DNA of 47,931 bases from Nemertoderma westbladi (GCA_032718475.1 JAUCBJ010004995.1:1-47931); one strand, 5' to 3'. Shown: positions 19,401-30,252, counted from the stretch's first letter. Program-made: numbers and translations. The notes: a model not told the origin generated them from the sequence alone.

Positions 19401-20225
19401 GTTCTCATCCTTTAGATAACCTATGGCTTCATCTTTAGCAGGAGCCAGTGCATCCTTCTCCTTCTCAACTACCTTCACCCGGGCTAACTTCTCAGATCTG
19501 TGTTCATTAAGATCCTCAACTTCCTTGGCCAGTTCGTCTATACCATCCTTATATTGGCTGGTACCAATAATATCTTCCAGATATTCTAACATTCCATCTT
19601 CGTGTTCATTCAAACCCTTCGGCTTCATCATTGCGATCTGTTCGACTTCGCCTTGCAATATGAGGAAGCGATTGTGGTCCAAATCAATGCCTTCTCGTTT
19701 GAGAAGAGTTTGGACATCTTTAAATGTTGACTTTTTGCCGTTTATTAAATATTCAGATGAATTATTTTGATGGGCGACTCTTCTAATATAAAACTTGCTG
19801 TTTGGAACTGTAAGATACTCGTCCGGGCCCTCAGTGATGTCTTTAATCTTTTCGAAGTGTACTTCCACGCTGCAAGAAGTCAAATTGGTAAATTGTTCGC
19901 TCTTATGGATAAGTACGGACAGTTTTTTGCTGCGTATCTTCGAAGCTCTGTAACCAAAAACAAACAACATAGAGTCTATAACATTGCTTTTACCGGAACC
20001 ATTTGGGCCTATGATGCAAGAAAAGTTTTGGTGGAACGGACCCAGAGTTACTTTCCCCGCATACGACTTAAAGTTTTCATTAACAATATGAGTAATAATT
20101 AAACGTGGTATATTTTCTCCGACATCACCATCTCCAATACCCCCGCCATCGTGTGATTCAACATCTTCATCAGAATCCCCTTCAGCTTCAGTAGGCGTAT
20201 TGCTATTAACTTCTTGATCCTCCAT
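16473..20225 (-). CDS. SMC4: SMC4, condensin ATPase subunit (complete, intronless)
   Basis: 1250 residues, close to the usual length of animal SMC4 (about 1290 in human). SMC4 pairs with SMC2 and the CAP-H kleisin to form condensin, which compacts chromosomes by ATP-driven loop extrusion. Seen: Walker A GPNGSGKS (73-80); the Q-loop region ILQGEVEQIAMMKPK (189-203), which is characteristic of SMC4 among SMCs; an N-terminal coiled coil (about 230-550); a hinge (about 560-715, with GRLGDLG and ETSGTMSGGG); a second coiled coil; the signature LSGGEK (1153-1158); Walker B LYVMDE (1177-1182); and a D-loop AALD. All ATPase residues are intact. The start at 20225 gives the usual acidic N-terminal tail. 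Odd: no intron interrupts 3.75 kb, and the hinge region (about 17800-18600) is much more GC-rich than the surroundings. Confidence 0.96.
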   Translation of the reverse strand: MEDQEVNSNTPTEAEGDSDEDVESHDGGGIGDGDVGENIPRLIITHIVNENFKSYAGKVTLGPFHQNFSCIIGPNGSGKSNVIDSMLFVFGYRASKIRSKKLSVLIHKSEQFTNLTSCSVEVHFEKIKDITEGPDEYLTVPNSKFYIRRVAHQNNSSEYLINGKKSTFKDVQTLLKREGIDLDHNRFLILQGEVEQIAMMKPKGLNEHEDGMLEYLEDIIGTSQYKDGIDELAKEVEDLNEHRSEKLARVKVVEKEKDALAPAKDEAIGYLKDENSLSRLKHKFYQCIGHANGKEHDSKSNELEEATVKIADIEKKDGDINKVIKYKDKEHQKVSQMRDKVKDLVDNVEQLFQTLNEKDAKLQEDLKHSKKQLTKLERDKAKKEEEFNKVADNPSDVDNELEQLKGQIVTFIDDKKEFEKRESLAMEELRSETKELQKKKEGKEREVLELSEGVRQAKAKLDMAAFDFDMLKSEEQRLTKQFEESKAAFSAATDGLRDKQTRFANANKSIPNKKRILDKTRADLDFAKREELKFQDMLRSTRAKTSEARSAAESTRNRSGIVRALITERDAGRITGIHGRLGDLGAIDERYDVAVSTAVGGLDNIIVDTMEVAQQCVAFIRANNLGVATFVGLDKMEEHRDRANQPVPTPDGCPRLFDLIRVQDELYRAAFYFAVRDTLVADDLSQANRVAYGRQRWRVVTLRGELIETSGTMSGGGTRVSRGRMGSWLTEETVTPQQLEALDQEVATQQEAANHWYQEARRLEPEVERLRRDIEECEVVVERLRLDIEEAPEMERAAGRRMRELEVELRKAKPDANKVKHMEEQVGKSRKSYEDKLAGSREVEKKVKEIQDKIIKVTNDKLKPIKTHIANQVKNIEEAKKEIAKLQLGKKTAERNLKRLKTQLEKCEGDVEGCKKSIVEISEEINKNESEAEEMVQNRESKKTELVEIETRLKDLKTELNNLQAEELEIKNVFLEAKHHHEKLKDVVKVLHQKVSQCKRELARLELNDIDGEETVPYAVLVEEEIEEADLDKVSADIAELEEKIKAGQPNLGAIAAYKKNERLYLDRVGELDAVTVERDAKRTEHDTMKKTRLEEFMKGFLTITHKLKEMYQMITLGGDAELELVDSLDPFSEGIQFSVRPPKKSWKNICNLSGGEKTLSSLALVFALHHYKPTPLYVMDEIDAALDYRNVSIVANYIKERTRDAQFVIISLRNQMFELGDHLVGIYKTHDCTKSVVINPKAISESAQT

Positions 20226-21440
20226 AATTGATACGGTACCGGTCTGTTCTACTTATCTGCTTATACAAACTAGTACCGGTAGTCTGCTTGGATTTGGAAA
20301 AATTGTTATTTCCTTTATTGGAAAGGTCTGACCTGACAGCCTGACAGCCTGACTGTCTGATCTGACTGAAGGTGGTCTGAAAGTATTTCCGAAAAATACA
20401 GAATCATAAAGCAGTAAAGCCTACTGTAAGACTGTCCAGGTCCGCTAGGAAAGTGAGACATAAGATTAGATAGGCCTAGGTCTACCGGTATTGAGGTAGA
20501 GCAGAATGTGATTTTCTTGCATTATTGCACTCCCTCAAAATTTATTGTCTGAAGTTTTGTTGCATAATCCGACAAGCTGACAGTGCTGCACTGTGACAAT
20601 TTGAATGAATGGCAGAAGGGTGTTCAAGTGGGAATTCTAATTCCGTAGTTCAGTTACATTGCATAGGCCTATGACTGTATGAATTAAAATGTTGAATACG
20701 TCGCACATCCTGACATCGGTAGATTATCGGAAAGGCACATGTTTGATTTGATTGATTTTCTTTTCAAAATTAACATTAAAAAACAAATTATACACATGAT
20801 TCAACACGGTACCGGTACCGGTAATAAAGTTTAAAATATGTAGGGCCTACTGACTGCTGGACTGGACTGACTGATGTAAGTTACCGGTAATGATAAGTCC
20901 CTCATGAACCAAAAATTCCCAGTGATACAAACAGCCTATACTACAGATATAGGCCTAGCCTATTGGAGACAAGACAACAGACAATAGGCCTACATAACGC
21001 AGTAACGATAACAGCATAAATAACTACTAGGCCTATCCCTACTGCCTACAGCCCTATATATATAAATATAATATAAATAACTAATTTACATTAGCTGTAA
21101 ATATGATCCTGGTGGTGTCGCAGTGGGATAAAGTTAAATTAAATTAAATAAGCATAGTCTGATAGTACAGTACTACAGTCTGACAGTACCGTACACCGTA
21201 CTAAAAAAATTATAAAAAAGTTTAAATACTGAAATACTGCACAGACAGAGTGACAGAGTACAGGAGTACGCCCCTAACTAAAATACTGCAGTACCTACTG
21301 TAATGACAATAAACAGATAAAGTAAAGTACTGAAGTAAGCTACTACCTTCTGACCACTATCAGACTATGCTGCTATCTGGCTATGTTTTACAGTTAATTA
21401 AACAGTTACCGGTTGCCGGTCGGCCGGTGTAACAGAGAAT
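20226..21440. other. Non-coding region upstream of SMC4
   Basis: No gene seen. Presumably includes the SMC4 promoter, but no TATA box or other decisive element stands out. It is dense in the 8-mers TACCGGTA/ACCGGT and TAGGCCTA and in CTGACAG/CAGTACTG palindromic words. Confidence 0.5.
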
Positions 21441-22387
21441 TTTCACTCCCCATGCAAAATCCCCCCCCCCCCCCCCGGTTAAAATTCCCTACCGGTAGTG
21501 TATTCTCTCCCCCAGGGTGTATTTTCCCCTAGTGTATTTTAACCTGCAGACCTGTTAACCCCCTCCACCCTCCAGTGAAAACTCACCCCTGCCACCTGCC
21601 TGCCAGCCTGCATATCAATTTCCACTCTGTTAAACTCTCTTAAATTTCCCTAGCAGCCTAGTGTATTCTCACCCCAGTGTATTTTTTTTGTATCTTCTAC
21701 TCTACTGGCAGACAGTACTTTACTGTAGGCCTATACAAATCTCCAGCATTAGGGTTGGTGCACGAAAATTTGTTGGGCTAGAAACAATTGAATACCGGTA
21801 CAGGAATAAGGGTTAAAAAGGTGCAATGAATTGTGAATTGAGTGGCGGGTTGTGTTTTTTGTAAAAAACACGGGTTTTGCGGGTTTAAGTAAGCGTGGGT
21901 GGCCAATTTTGAAAATCGGCTGTGATTGGCTGCTACATATTTGACGTCATTATGTAGTGATCTGATAATTTTGATCTTGGTTTCTATGGAGAGAGATTTT
22001 CGATCGATTCAAACACACAATAAATCTCAATCATTTCACATTCACATGGCTTTATGGCTTAAAGGCCTATCAATTTAAAGCGGAGAGTCTTGCGCGTCTT
22101 TTGACACTACAATTAACTAAAGTTGTGATGAGGAATTTTTTTTGTAATTGTAATTGTAAAAAAAAAACTCACCATATAACTGCACATTATTAAAACTTAT
22201 ACAGTTCTGGTAATGATCCTAAATTCGTCAACACCGGGGTCAAATTTTTTTTAAGAGCTAAAAAATATCCGAGTTTATTTTTGTAGCAACACATTGTTAT
22301 ATTTTATGGATTCAATAGTGATTAGTCGAGTATTGGTACCGTTTTTGAAAAATTCCACTCTAAAGATAAGAATGGCAAGAAATTTTC
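21441..22387. other. Non-coding, homopolymer and CRE-like site
   Basis: A poly-C run of about 18 lies at 21459-21476. At 21925-21950 GTGATTGGCTGC is followed by TTTGACGTCATTATG (CCAAT plus CRE-like). No coding frame or RNA gene recognised. Confidence 0.45.
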
Positions 22388-23602
22388 GTGACGGGACGGA
22401 ATCATATTTTCTGGAAAAACTCAGTCTTGGAGATAATAATTTTAATTCAATGTTATGTTACTTTAGTACACTAGTAAGTTGTCCACTGTGGTGTATATAC
22501 TGTTTGATACAATGCCATTGTAGATTGTTGTAAATTAAGAAACAAAGTGTCATTTTCCGTCCCGTCACTATTTGGTTGACTATTATTAATGCTACAGTAC
22601 ATTTCTATGAAAGACTTAATTTATATGAAACTGTACTATGGCGTCTCAAAAGGATCAAAATCATACAATTACTGCAGTACTTTGAAATATTATAATAGTG
22701 AATGTAAATAATTAAATCACTCATGAAAATATTTAAATCACTTATGAAATATTTAAAAGATGTCCAAATGTTATTGCGGCAATAAATAATTATTGCGGCA
22801 ATAAATAATTATTGCGGCAATAAATAATTATAGCGGCAATAAATAATTTCCAATTTAATTAAATTAAATTTTCAATTAAATAAGTTCCAATTTCCCAAAA
22901 AATGGTTTCAGATTCGGTTCTAGTTTCAGTTTGAATGAGGATGTTTATTTAGGTTTCAGTTCCCAAAAAAATAGTTTCAGTTCACAGCACTTGGTGGATG
23001 CTATAGTGTAGTGGTGAGGGTGTTATATAAGGTATTGGCAACTTGATTGGCTTTTAATTTAGCACCACGTCAATAAAAGCAGCTGAATTATCTAAGGTAA
23101 TAAATTGCTAACCTAAATAAATAATTAAATTTTCAAATAAACATCAAAACTACAAAATAAAAATAATATTGATGGCCTTTCATTACCTTGTCATTTTCTC
23201 CGTCCCGTCACAACCCGTCCCGTCACGCGATGAAGTGTTTTCTAAATGACCATATTTTTTAAAATACTGTATGATTGGAAATTTGGATCATTTTTACTTT
23301 TTGGATAAAGTACAGTATATGACTATTATTCAAATTAGAAAGGGACAGAAAGGTTAGAGTCAGTCAATTCACAAGAATATTGAATTAAACTTTATGACAA
23401 ATTATTACTCATGTTTTGTGATTCCGTCCCGTCACATTTTTGTTTTTCACTTTAGACAACATAACAATCAACTTTAGAATTTTATATTGGTCATTATAAC
23501 TAGGCATCAATGGGTGCTAGTAATATATGACATAATAATATTATTCCATATCACTAGACAGATACTGTGGGGTATAATGTTTCTGAATTTCCGTCCCGTC
23601 AC
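22388..23602. repeat. Six dispersed copies of CCGTCCCGTCAC
   Basis: The exact 12-mer occurs at 22388-22399 (reverse strand), 22557-22568, 23200-23211, 23215-23226, 23424-23435 and 23591-23602. Several copies share a longer context TCATTTTCCGTCCCGTCAC. The sequences between copies are AT-rich and unrelated to each other as far as I can see. Read on the minus strand, the motif can encode DGTE in some copies, but no long frame joins them. Function unknown. Confidence 0.7.
22775..22852. repeat. Palindromic minisatellite, about 23 bp x 4
   Basis: Four tandem copies of ATTGCGGCAATAAATAATT. Each copy contains TTATTGCGGCAATAA, a palindrome apart from its central base pair. Confidence 0.8.
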
Positions 23603-24343
23603 AAAACACGGATTTAGGATCATTACGTACTGCTGTATAAACAGCACTGGTAATTAAAGTAAAACAACTTGCACATATTGAGATAGTTATGTTATGGAGG
23701 GAGAAAATAAACCAGGCAACAAATTGCACTTACAAATAAAAATAAAATATTTAAAAAATGTGTGTACAGGTACACCAACTGCGAGGCAGGATTTGGGGGC
23801 GGGCTGGCGGGGGTTGGGGGGGGGGGGGGGGGGGGGGGGATCTTGTTGCAAATTGAAACAAAGTCTAAATAATGTGGCACAAATTACTGAAATAAATATT
23901 TTTGATACGTAGATTAAAAATATCAAAGTTAGACGGTAGACTTAGATGGTAGACCTTTCCAAACGGCTACAACTGTACAACGCGGCTGGAAATCTAATTT
24001 CTAGAGGGTTGCAGTTCCTAGAAAGATATTATATTAGTAAGTGTAACTGTGATAATTTCCATCTTGCAAATAAACGTCTATTAAAGTAATGTTTTACACG
24101 CTCGATCAAATTTATATTAAATATCTGGTGCGGGCGGAGACCAGACAAGAGACAACAGTACAATACTCTAATAAAGGACGAACATACACTTTATCTGCTT
24201 TATATGCAGTAAGTACTGAAGTCAAGCACGTACATTAGATGTATAAAACAGTAAAAACAACGAAATATAATATTGTACACTTTACTGTATGTATATGCCT
24301 TAGCTACTGTTGACTATAGTATTTGATGGATCGTAGATCTTTA
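23603..24343. other. Non-coding, long poly-G tract
   Basis: A G-rich stretch from 23794 leads into an uninterrupted poly-G run of about 25 at 23815-23839. No coding frame; proline- or glycine-rich translations here are products of the homopolymer. Confidence 0.5.
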
Positions 24344-24637
24344 TTCATTATCAGACCAAGGTCGCAAGGTCCTTACAACTGTCTTTGTATTTAGAATGGC
24401 ACCCTTAAGGGAGTAATTATAAGGAGTTCTAGTGCCAACATGAATAACATGACATTGCTCTCAGCGACATTCAGTTGCCATGTATCACAATCACACCAGT
24501 GGCTCAAACAGTCCAATGCTGTTTGCATGTGGACTGAATTAACTGCTACTGTATATTTTGAGATCATCAGCAACTAACTTGTAATCTACATTGGTCAATA
24601 CTAAAGGAAGGTCGTTTACAAAAATTAGAAACGAAAT
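24344..24637 (-). pseudogene. LINE reverse transcriptase remnant, motif C part
   Basis: Reading the minus strand gives SFLIFVNDLPLVLTNVDYKL, then VADDLKIYS, the CR1/Jockey-type equivalents of LLFLIFINDLP and FADDTKLY. It is followed, with a frame change, by CLSHWCDCDTWQLNV and then HVGTRTPYNYSLKGAIL. The catalytic pair DD is present. It continues the fragment at 25626-25840 on the same strand in the right order. The separating block at 24653-25501 is a foldback insertion. Inactive. Confidence 0.7.
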
Positions 24638-24652
24638 TATATATAATTTTTA

Positions 24653-25501
24653 TGCCTCTTTATTTTACTTTTCTTGCCTCTTTATTTTTTTATTATTTAA
24701 TTCCTGTATTTTTGTTGCTTATCTGCCTCATTTTTTACACCTTACTGCCTTACTACCTACCGGTATTAATAAGCCTACTGCCTGCCTCTAGACCAGACCA
24801 CATTCATGCATACTGGCGTTACTTTAAGGACTAAAGTGTTTCATGGCCTCCACCTGCAGTAGACTTACAGTACTGCAGCAACATTGTAACAGTACAGTAC
24901 AGTGTACTACAGTACCGGTACTGCTGTACTGTACTGGTACCAGAAGCAGAGGCCCCTCCTTGTCAGCGCTGCTTGAACTATCATTATTGCTTGAAAGCCT
25001 CATATTGTTGGTTATACAGTAGTATAGGCCCATAGCTAGAGAGTGACTACTGACTGTCTGACCATATGGTTTCCCTCATCAATTGGTAAAGTGATCATTT
25101 ATTGTTTTGGTTAAAAAAAAGCTCGCCTCTATAACCAGCTCCTTTCCCTCAATTGGTTTATGACGTAGTACAGTACTATTTATGAATTTTTTTTTAAATA
25201 TTTCATAAAATAAGCTGTTAGGGCCTATATATAAAAGTGTTTCATATAACAGTCCCCAAAGTTATTATACCCAAAAAAATTATATTAGTATTTTATTTAG
25301 TACTTTATTTTACGTATGTTTCTAATTTGTGATAATATTAGAATTGATACGTGATTGTGATCAGTTTTTCTAGGCAAAAAATTAATTAAAGAGGCAAAAA
25401 AGTAATTAAAGAGGCAAAAAAGCAATTAAAAAATGTTACTTTAAAAAAAGGGGCAGAAAGAATAATAAAAAGAGGCAAAAAAGTAAAAAAAAAAAGAGGC
25501 A
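24653..25501. mobile_element. Foldback element with GCCTCTTT / AAAGAGGC arms
   Basis: The left arm (24653-24710) reads TGCCTCTTTATTTTACTTTT then TTGCCTCTTTATT. The right arm (25365-25501) is its inverse and holds five or six tandem units of AAGAGGCAAAAAAGTAATT. The 600-base centre has no gene but contains clustered AGTACAGTACTG palindromes (24880-24945). The element separates two collinear parts of one reverse transcriptase, which supports insertion as a unit. No clear target duplication was found. Confidence 0.6.
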
Positions 25502-25625
25502 CGAAAAATAACTGCCAAACAAAATGGGCCCCAAGACACTATACCCTGTGTTGAAATGACGTCAACATAATTACAGTAGATAATTTATTACCAACTACAG
25601 TAAGGTACGTTGTTTACGGTTTGTT

Positions 25626-25840
25626 AAAAAGCTTTTATCCACATAAGAAGATTACCGGTGATCCCGTATGCTGCCAATTTTTGCAGTAGCTTCGAATATA
25701 CTACTTTGTCGAACGCTTTTTCAAAGTCGATATAAATTATATCGACGTTGTGTTTGTTATCCAAAAGTTTGAACCAATCATTTGTGCACTCCAGCAAATT
25801 GAGTTGCTGTAGAAAATTAAGAAATACGTGTTGACTCCTA
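25626..25840 (-). pseudogene. LINE reverse transcriptase remnant, motif A part
   Basis: The minus strand encodes SQHVFLNFLQQLNLLECTND, then VDIIYIDFEKAFDKVVYSKL and LAAYGITGNLLMWIKAF. This is the standard segment around RT motif A (consensus QHGF, then VIYLDFSKAFDKV). No frame break is seen in this piece. Clade by eye: CR1/Jockey-like. Confidence 0.8.
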
Positions 25841-27150
25841 GAAATTAGACAGTTCGAAAGAAGGTACAGTACTACAGTATAATGAATTTGATAAACTGTC
25901 CCAGGTTGCTAGGCAGCCTGGGTAAATAATAACTTAGTTTCGAGGGTGCAAGGCCATGGCTTATGTAACATTAACTTTTATTAAACTAATCCCACACAAA
26001 TAATGATATTAAATGATATAATAATGCATGCACAACACTTTTTATTTATTATTTATGAACTGATAGAAACAAGCTATTATTATTAATAATATAGTATTTA
26101 ATTACTTGTGAATTTAAAATAATTGTATGTACAGTATGTATGTATGGTTGCCACAAAACACTTATTGTTAACTCTTATTAAATTTGTATTTGTTATTCAA
26201 AAAAACAATGTTTGTTCTATTAATGACTTAGAAATATGGATATTGCATCTGCATGAGAAAATTAATTGTAAGGAAATTAAAAAGCTACGATTAAAGTTTC
26301 CACCGGAACGCCATTGCCCTAACTCCAAATGATTTATATTGGTTGACACATGACGTCATTATAGTCGCTCCTGGAAGTAGAAGATGATTGGCTCCTACTT
26401 GAGTCCTGTTGCCGGACCCACATTTCATAATAAATTCCCCCTAGTGCGATTAAATCGTCATGGCTACCTAAAAAAAACAATATCCTGCGAATTAGATTTC
26501 CCCTTGTCTCACAACAATCATTAGGTTATGGGGAAGAAAATTCCCGGTTAACCGCAATTTTATTCCCTTTACTAGGTTATGGGGAAGAAAATTCCCGGAG
26601 AACCGCAATTTTATTCCCATTACCCAATGATGGTTATGAGACAAAAGGGGTTTTCAACTTTTCCCATAGGCCAGCATAATACTGTACAGTAGAAGTGTAC
26701 ATTTACACCCAGTAATATAGTACAGTCGTTTGGATGGAAGAGTGTTAGTTAACTAATAAAAATAATTACTTATAAATTAATTTATTAACCAATCCCCCAA
26801 CGCAAATTCTATTATAGATGTTCGACAGACTGAATGTGTACCAAGTTTGGTTTAATTTTATTAATCATTGACTGATTGATTTATTAACCTTCAAACATTT
26901 GGAGACCGACAGACCTACAACCGTTGATGCAGCTTTACCCCTATATTAAGTCGTTCGCTCCACAGACTTTCACAGACCGATTCACATTGGATTTCCAGAT
27001 GTTTCCTTCACACTGTATATTAGTTTGTAGAAGAATGACATCTGATATAGTGATAGGCCTACTTAGATTGAAATTTGGATTGATTTTGAATTTGTCAATA
27101 ATAACTTATTAAATTACCATTTTCGTGAGTAATACAAAATAAATCTTTAC
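25841..27150. other. Non-coding stretch; local duplication at 26520-26632
   Basis: No gene seen. A unit of about 55 bases starting TTAGGTTATGGGGAAGAAAA and ending CGCAATTTTATTCCC occurs twice in tandem (26522-26632). A CRE-like TGACGTCATT lies at 26351. The last exon(s) of the ABC transporter should lie here or to the left, but I could not identify them. Confidence 0.45.
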
Positions 27151-27326
27151 GTAAGAAAATACGAACCACGTTCAACAATCTCTCCATCTTGTAAAACTAA
27201 TATGTTGTCGGCTGAAACAATAGTAGAGAGTCTATGAGCTACGACTAGACTGGTTCGGTTCGTACAAATCTTCTTGAGACTATCCTGAATATTTTGTTCT
27301 GTTTTAGTGTCTAATGAAGACGTTGC
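27151..27326 (-). CDS. ABCB6: ABCB6/HMT-1-like transporter, exon with D- and H-loops
   Basis: Not a complete ORF, but a clear exon. On the minus strand a TTTCAG acceptor (27327-27332) is followed by [19 protein letters not shown], then [13 protein letters not shown] and [13 protein letters not shown], and a GTAAAG donor after 27151. It holds the D-loop (SSLD) and the switch histidine (AHRLST) of the nucleotide-binding domain. Phase fits exactly: the previous exon ends in the Walker B LLDE with a complete codon and this one begins with A. The donor position is less certain than the acceptor, because GTTCGT inside GERG could also serve. Confidence 0.8.
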
Positions 27327-27486
27327 CTGAAATGGTAAAAGATAAATCGCAACTTATTACCGGTACCTTAACTCGTTATTATCGTATTCGCATAATAGCC
27401 TCTTTTAAGCATTTTTCAAAAAAGAAAAAATTTCTCACTGGACGGCACAGAAGCTAAATGCATAGCAAAAATATGTAAATTCACAT

Positions 27487-27845
27487 AGAGCTAAATGTCT
27501 AATAGTATTAGCACTTAGTACTAATAGAGCTAAATGTCTAATAGTATTAGCACTTAGTACTAATATAGCTAAATGTCTAATGGTAATAGCACTTAGTACT
27601 AGAGCTAAATGTTTAATGGTATTAGCACTTAGTACTAATAGAGCTAAATGTTTAATGGTATTAGCACTTAGTACTAATAGAGCTAAATGTCTAATGGTAT
27701 TAGCACTTAGTACTAATAGAGCTAAATGTTTAATGGTATTAGCACTTAGTACTAATAGAGCTAAATGTCTAATGGTATTAGCACTTAGTACTAATAGAGC
27801 TAAATGTCTAATGGTAATAGCACTTAGTACTAATAGAGCTTATTT
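27487..27845. repeat. Minisatellite, 39-bp unit, about 9 copies
   Basis: Unit AATAGAGCTAAATGTCTAAT followed by GGTATTAGCACTTAGTACT. Copies differ by few substitutions. Since 39 is a multiple of three, one strand has an open frame (repeating LALSTNRAKCLMV), which is a by-product of the repeat. Confidence 0.9.
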
Positions 27846-27904
27846 TTACAGCTCTGATCTGATTTTCTCGGTCCGGTTATAAGTTAGGGTTAGATCATTG
27901 GGTG

Positions 27905-30252
27905 TATCAATGGATGAGAAACAAAGCTTAGGACATAGCGTTTAAAACTAATTGAGAAACAAAGGTTAGTGTTTAACAGTTAAACCAACTGAGTAACAAA
28001 GGTTAGTGCAAAACGGTTAAACCAACTGAGAAACAAAGATCAGTGCATAACGGTTAAACTAAGTGAGGAACAAAGGTTGCATAACGGTTAAACTAGCTGA
28101 GGAACAAAGGTTAGTGCATAACGGTTAAACCAACTGAGGAACAAAGGTTTAAGTGCAAAACGGCAAAACAACTGAGGAACAAAGGTTAGTGCATAATGGT
28201 TAAACTAACTGAGGAACAAAGGTTAGTGCATAACGATTAAACTAGCTGAGGACCAAAGGTTAGAGCCTAACGGATAAACTAACTAAGGAACAAAGGTTAG
28301 TGCATAACGGTTAAACTAACTGAGGAACAAAGGTTAGTGCAAAACGGTTAAACCAACTGAGAAACAAAGATCAGTGCATAACGGTTAAACTAAGTGAGGA
28401 ACAAAGGTTGCATAACGGTTAAACTAGCTGAGGAACAAAGGTTAGTGCATAACGGTTAAACCAACTGAGGAACAAAGGTTTAAGTGCAAAACGGCAAAAC
28501 AACTGAGGAACAAAGGTTAGTGCATAATGGTTAAACTAACTGAGGAACAAAGGTTAGTGCATAACGGATAAACTAACTAAGGAACAAAGGTTAGTGCATA
28601 ACGGTTCAACTAACTGATGAACAAAGGTTAGTGCATAACGGTTAAACTAACCGAGGAACAAAGGTTAGTGCATAACGGTTAAACTAACTGAGGAACAAAG
28701 GTTGCATAACGGTTAAACTAGCTGAGGAACAAAGGTTAGTGCAAAACGGTTAAACCAACTGAGGGACAAAGGTTAGTGCATAACGGTTAAACTAACTGAG
28801 GAACAAAGGTTAGTGCATAACGGTTAAACTAGCTGAGGACCAAAGGTTAGTGCATAACGGTTAAACTGTGGAACAAAGGTTAGTGCAAAACGGTTGAACT
28901 AACTGAGGCACAAAGGTTAGTGCATAACGGATAAACTAACTGATGAACAAAGGTTAGTGCATAACGGTTAAACTAAGTGAGGAACAAAGGTTAGTGCATA
29001 ACGGTTAAACTAGCTGAGGAACAAAGGTTAGTGCATAACGGTCAAACCAAATAGGGAACAAAGGTTAGTGCAAAACGGTTAAACTAGCTGAGGACCAAAG
29101 GTTAGTGCATAACGGTTAAACTGTGGAACAAAGGTTAGTGCAAAACGGTTGAACTAACTGAGGCACAAAGGTTAGTGCATAACGGATAAACTAACTGATG
29201 AACAAAGGTTAGTGCATAACGGTTAAACTAAGTGAGGAACAAAGGTTAGTGCATAACGGTTAAACTAGCTGAGGAACAAAGGTTAGTGCATAACGGTCAA
29301 ACCAAATAGGGAACAAAGGTTAGTGCAAAACGGTTAAACTAGCTGAGGACCAAAGGTTAGTGCATAACGGTTAAACTGTGGAACAAAGGTTAGTGCAAAA
29401 CGGTTGAACTAACTGAGGAACAAAGGTTAGTGTATAACGGTTAAACCAACTGAGAAACAAAGATTAGTGCATAACGGTTAAACTAACCGAGGAACAAAGA
29501 TTAGTGCATAACAGTTAAACTAACTGAGGAACACAGGTTAGAGCATAACGGTTAAACTAGATGAGAAACAAATGTTAGTGCATAACGGTTAAACTAGCTG
29601 AGGAACAAAGGTTAGTGCATAACGGTTAAACCAACTAGGGAACAAAGGTTAGTGCAAAACGGTTAAACTAACTGAGGAACAAAGGTTAGTGCATATCGGT
29701 TAAACTAAGTGAGGAACAAAGGTTAGTGCATAACGGTTAAACTAGCTGAGGAACAAAGGTTCATGCATAACGGTTAAACCAACTGAGGAACAAAGGTTAG
29801 TGCAAAACGGTTAAACTAACTGAGGAACAAAGGTTAGTGCATAACGGTTAAACTAACTGAGGAACAAAGGTTAGTGCATAACGGTTAAACTAACTGAGGA
29901 ACAAAGTTTAGTGCATATCGGTTAAACTAAGTGAGAAACAACGATTATCGCATAACGGTTAAACTAACTGAGGAACAAAGGTAGGTGCATAACGGTTAAA
30001 ATAGCTGAGGAACAAAGGATAGTGAATAACGGTTAAACCAACTGGGGAACAAAGGTTAATGCAAAATGGTTAAATTAGCTGAGGAACAACGGTTAGTGCA
30101 TAACGGTTAAACTAACTGAGGAACAAAGGTTAGTGCATAGCGGTTAAACTAACTGAGGAACAAAGGTTAGGATAAGGACATAACGGTTACACTAACTGAG
30201 AAACAAAACATTTAGGACAACGGTAAACTAACTGAGAAACGAAGGTTAGGAC
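27905..30252. repeat. Minisatellite, 37-bp unit, about 63 copies
   Basis: Unit GGTTAAACTAACTGAGGAAC then AAAGGTTAGTGCATAAC. Variants (AGCTGAGG, AAGTGAGG, CCAACTGAGA, short units lacking TTAGTG) recur in the same order, for example 28000-28200 against 28330-28510 and 28840-29060 against 29070-29350, giving higher-order repeats of about 240-320 bp. Confidence 0.9.

Noticed and set aside
16533-20102. Plus-strand ORFs opposite SMC4
   Set aside because: Antisense shadows of a strongly conserved minus-strand gene. Proline- and arginine-rich translations come from the GC-rich hinge region.
23687-23926. Poly-proline or poly-glycine ORFs
   Set aside because: They translate the poly-G tract at 23815-23839.
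24391-24573. Separate 60-residue gene
   Set aside because: It is one frame of the reverse transcriptase remnant around motif C, not an independent gene.
27580-27882. 100-residue ORF with repeated LALSTNRAKCLMV
   Set aside because: It translates the 39-bp minisatellite and has no start context or unique sequence.
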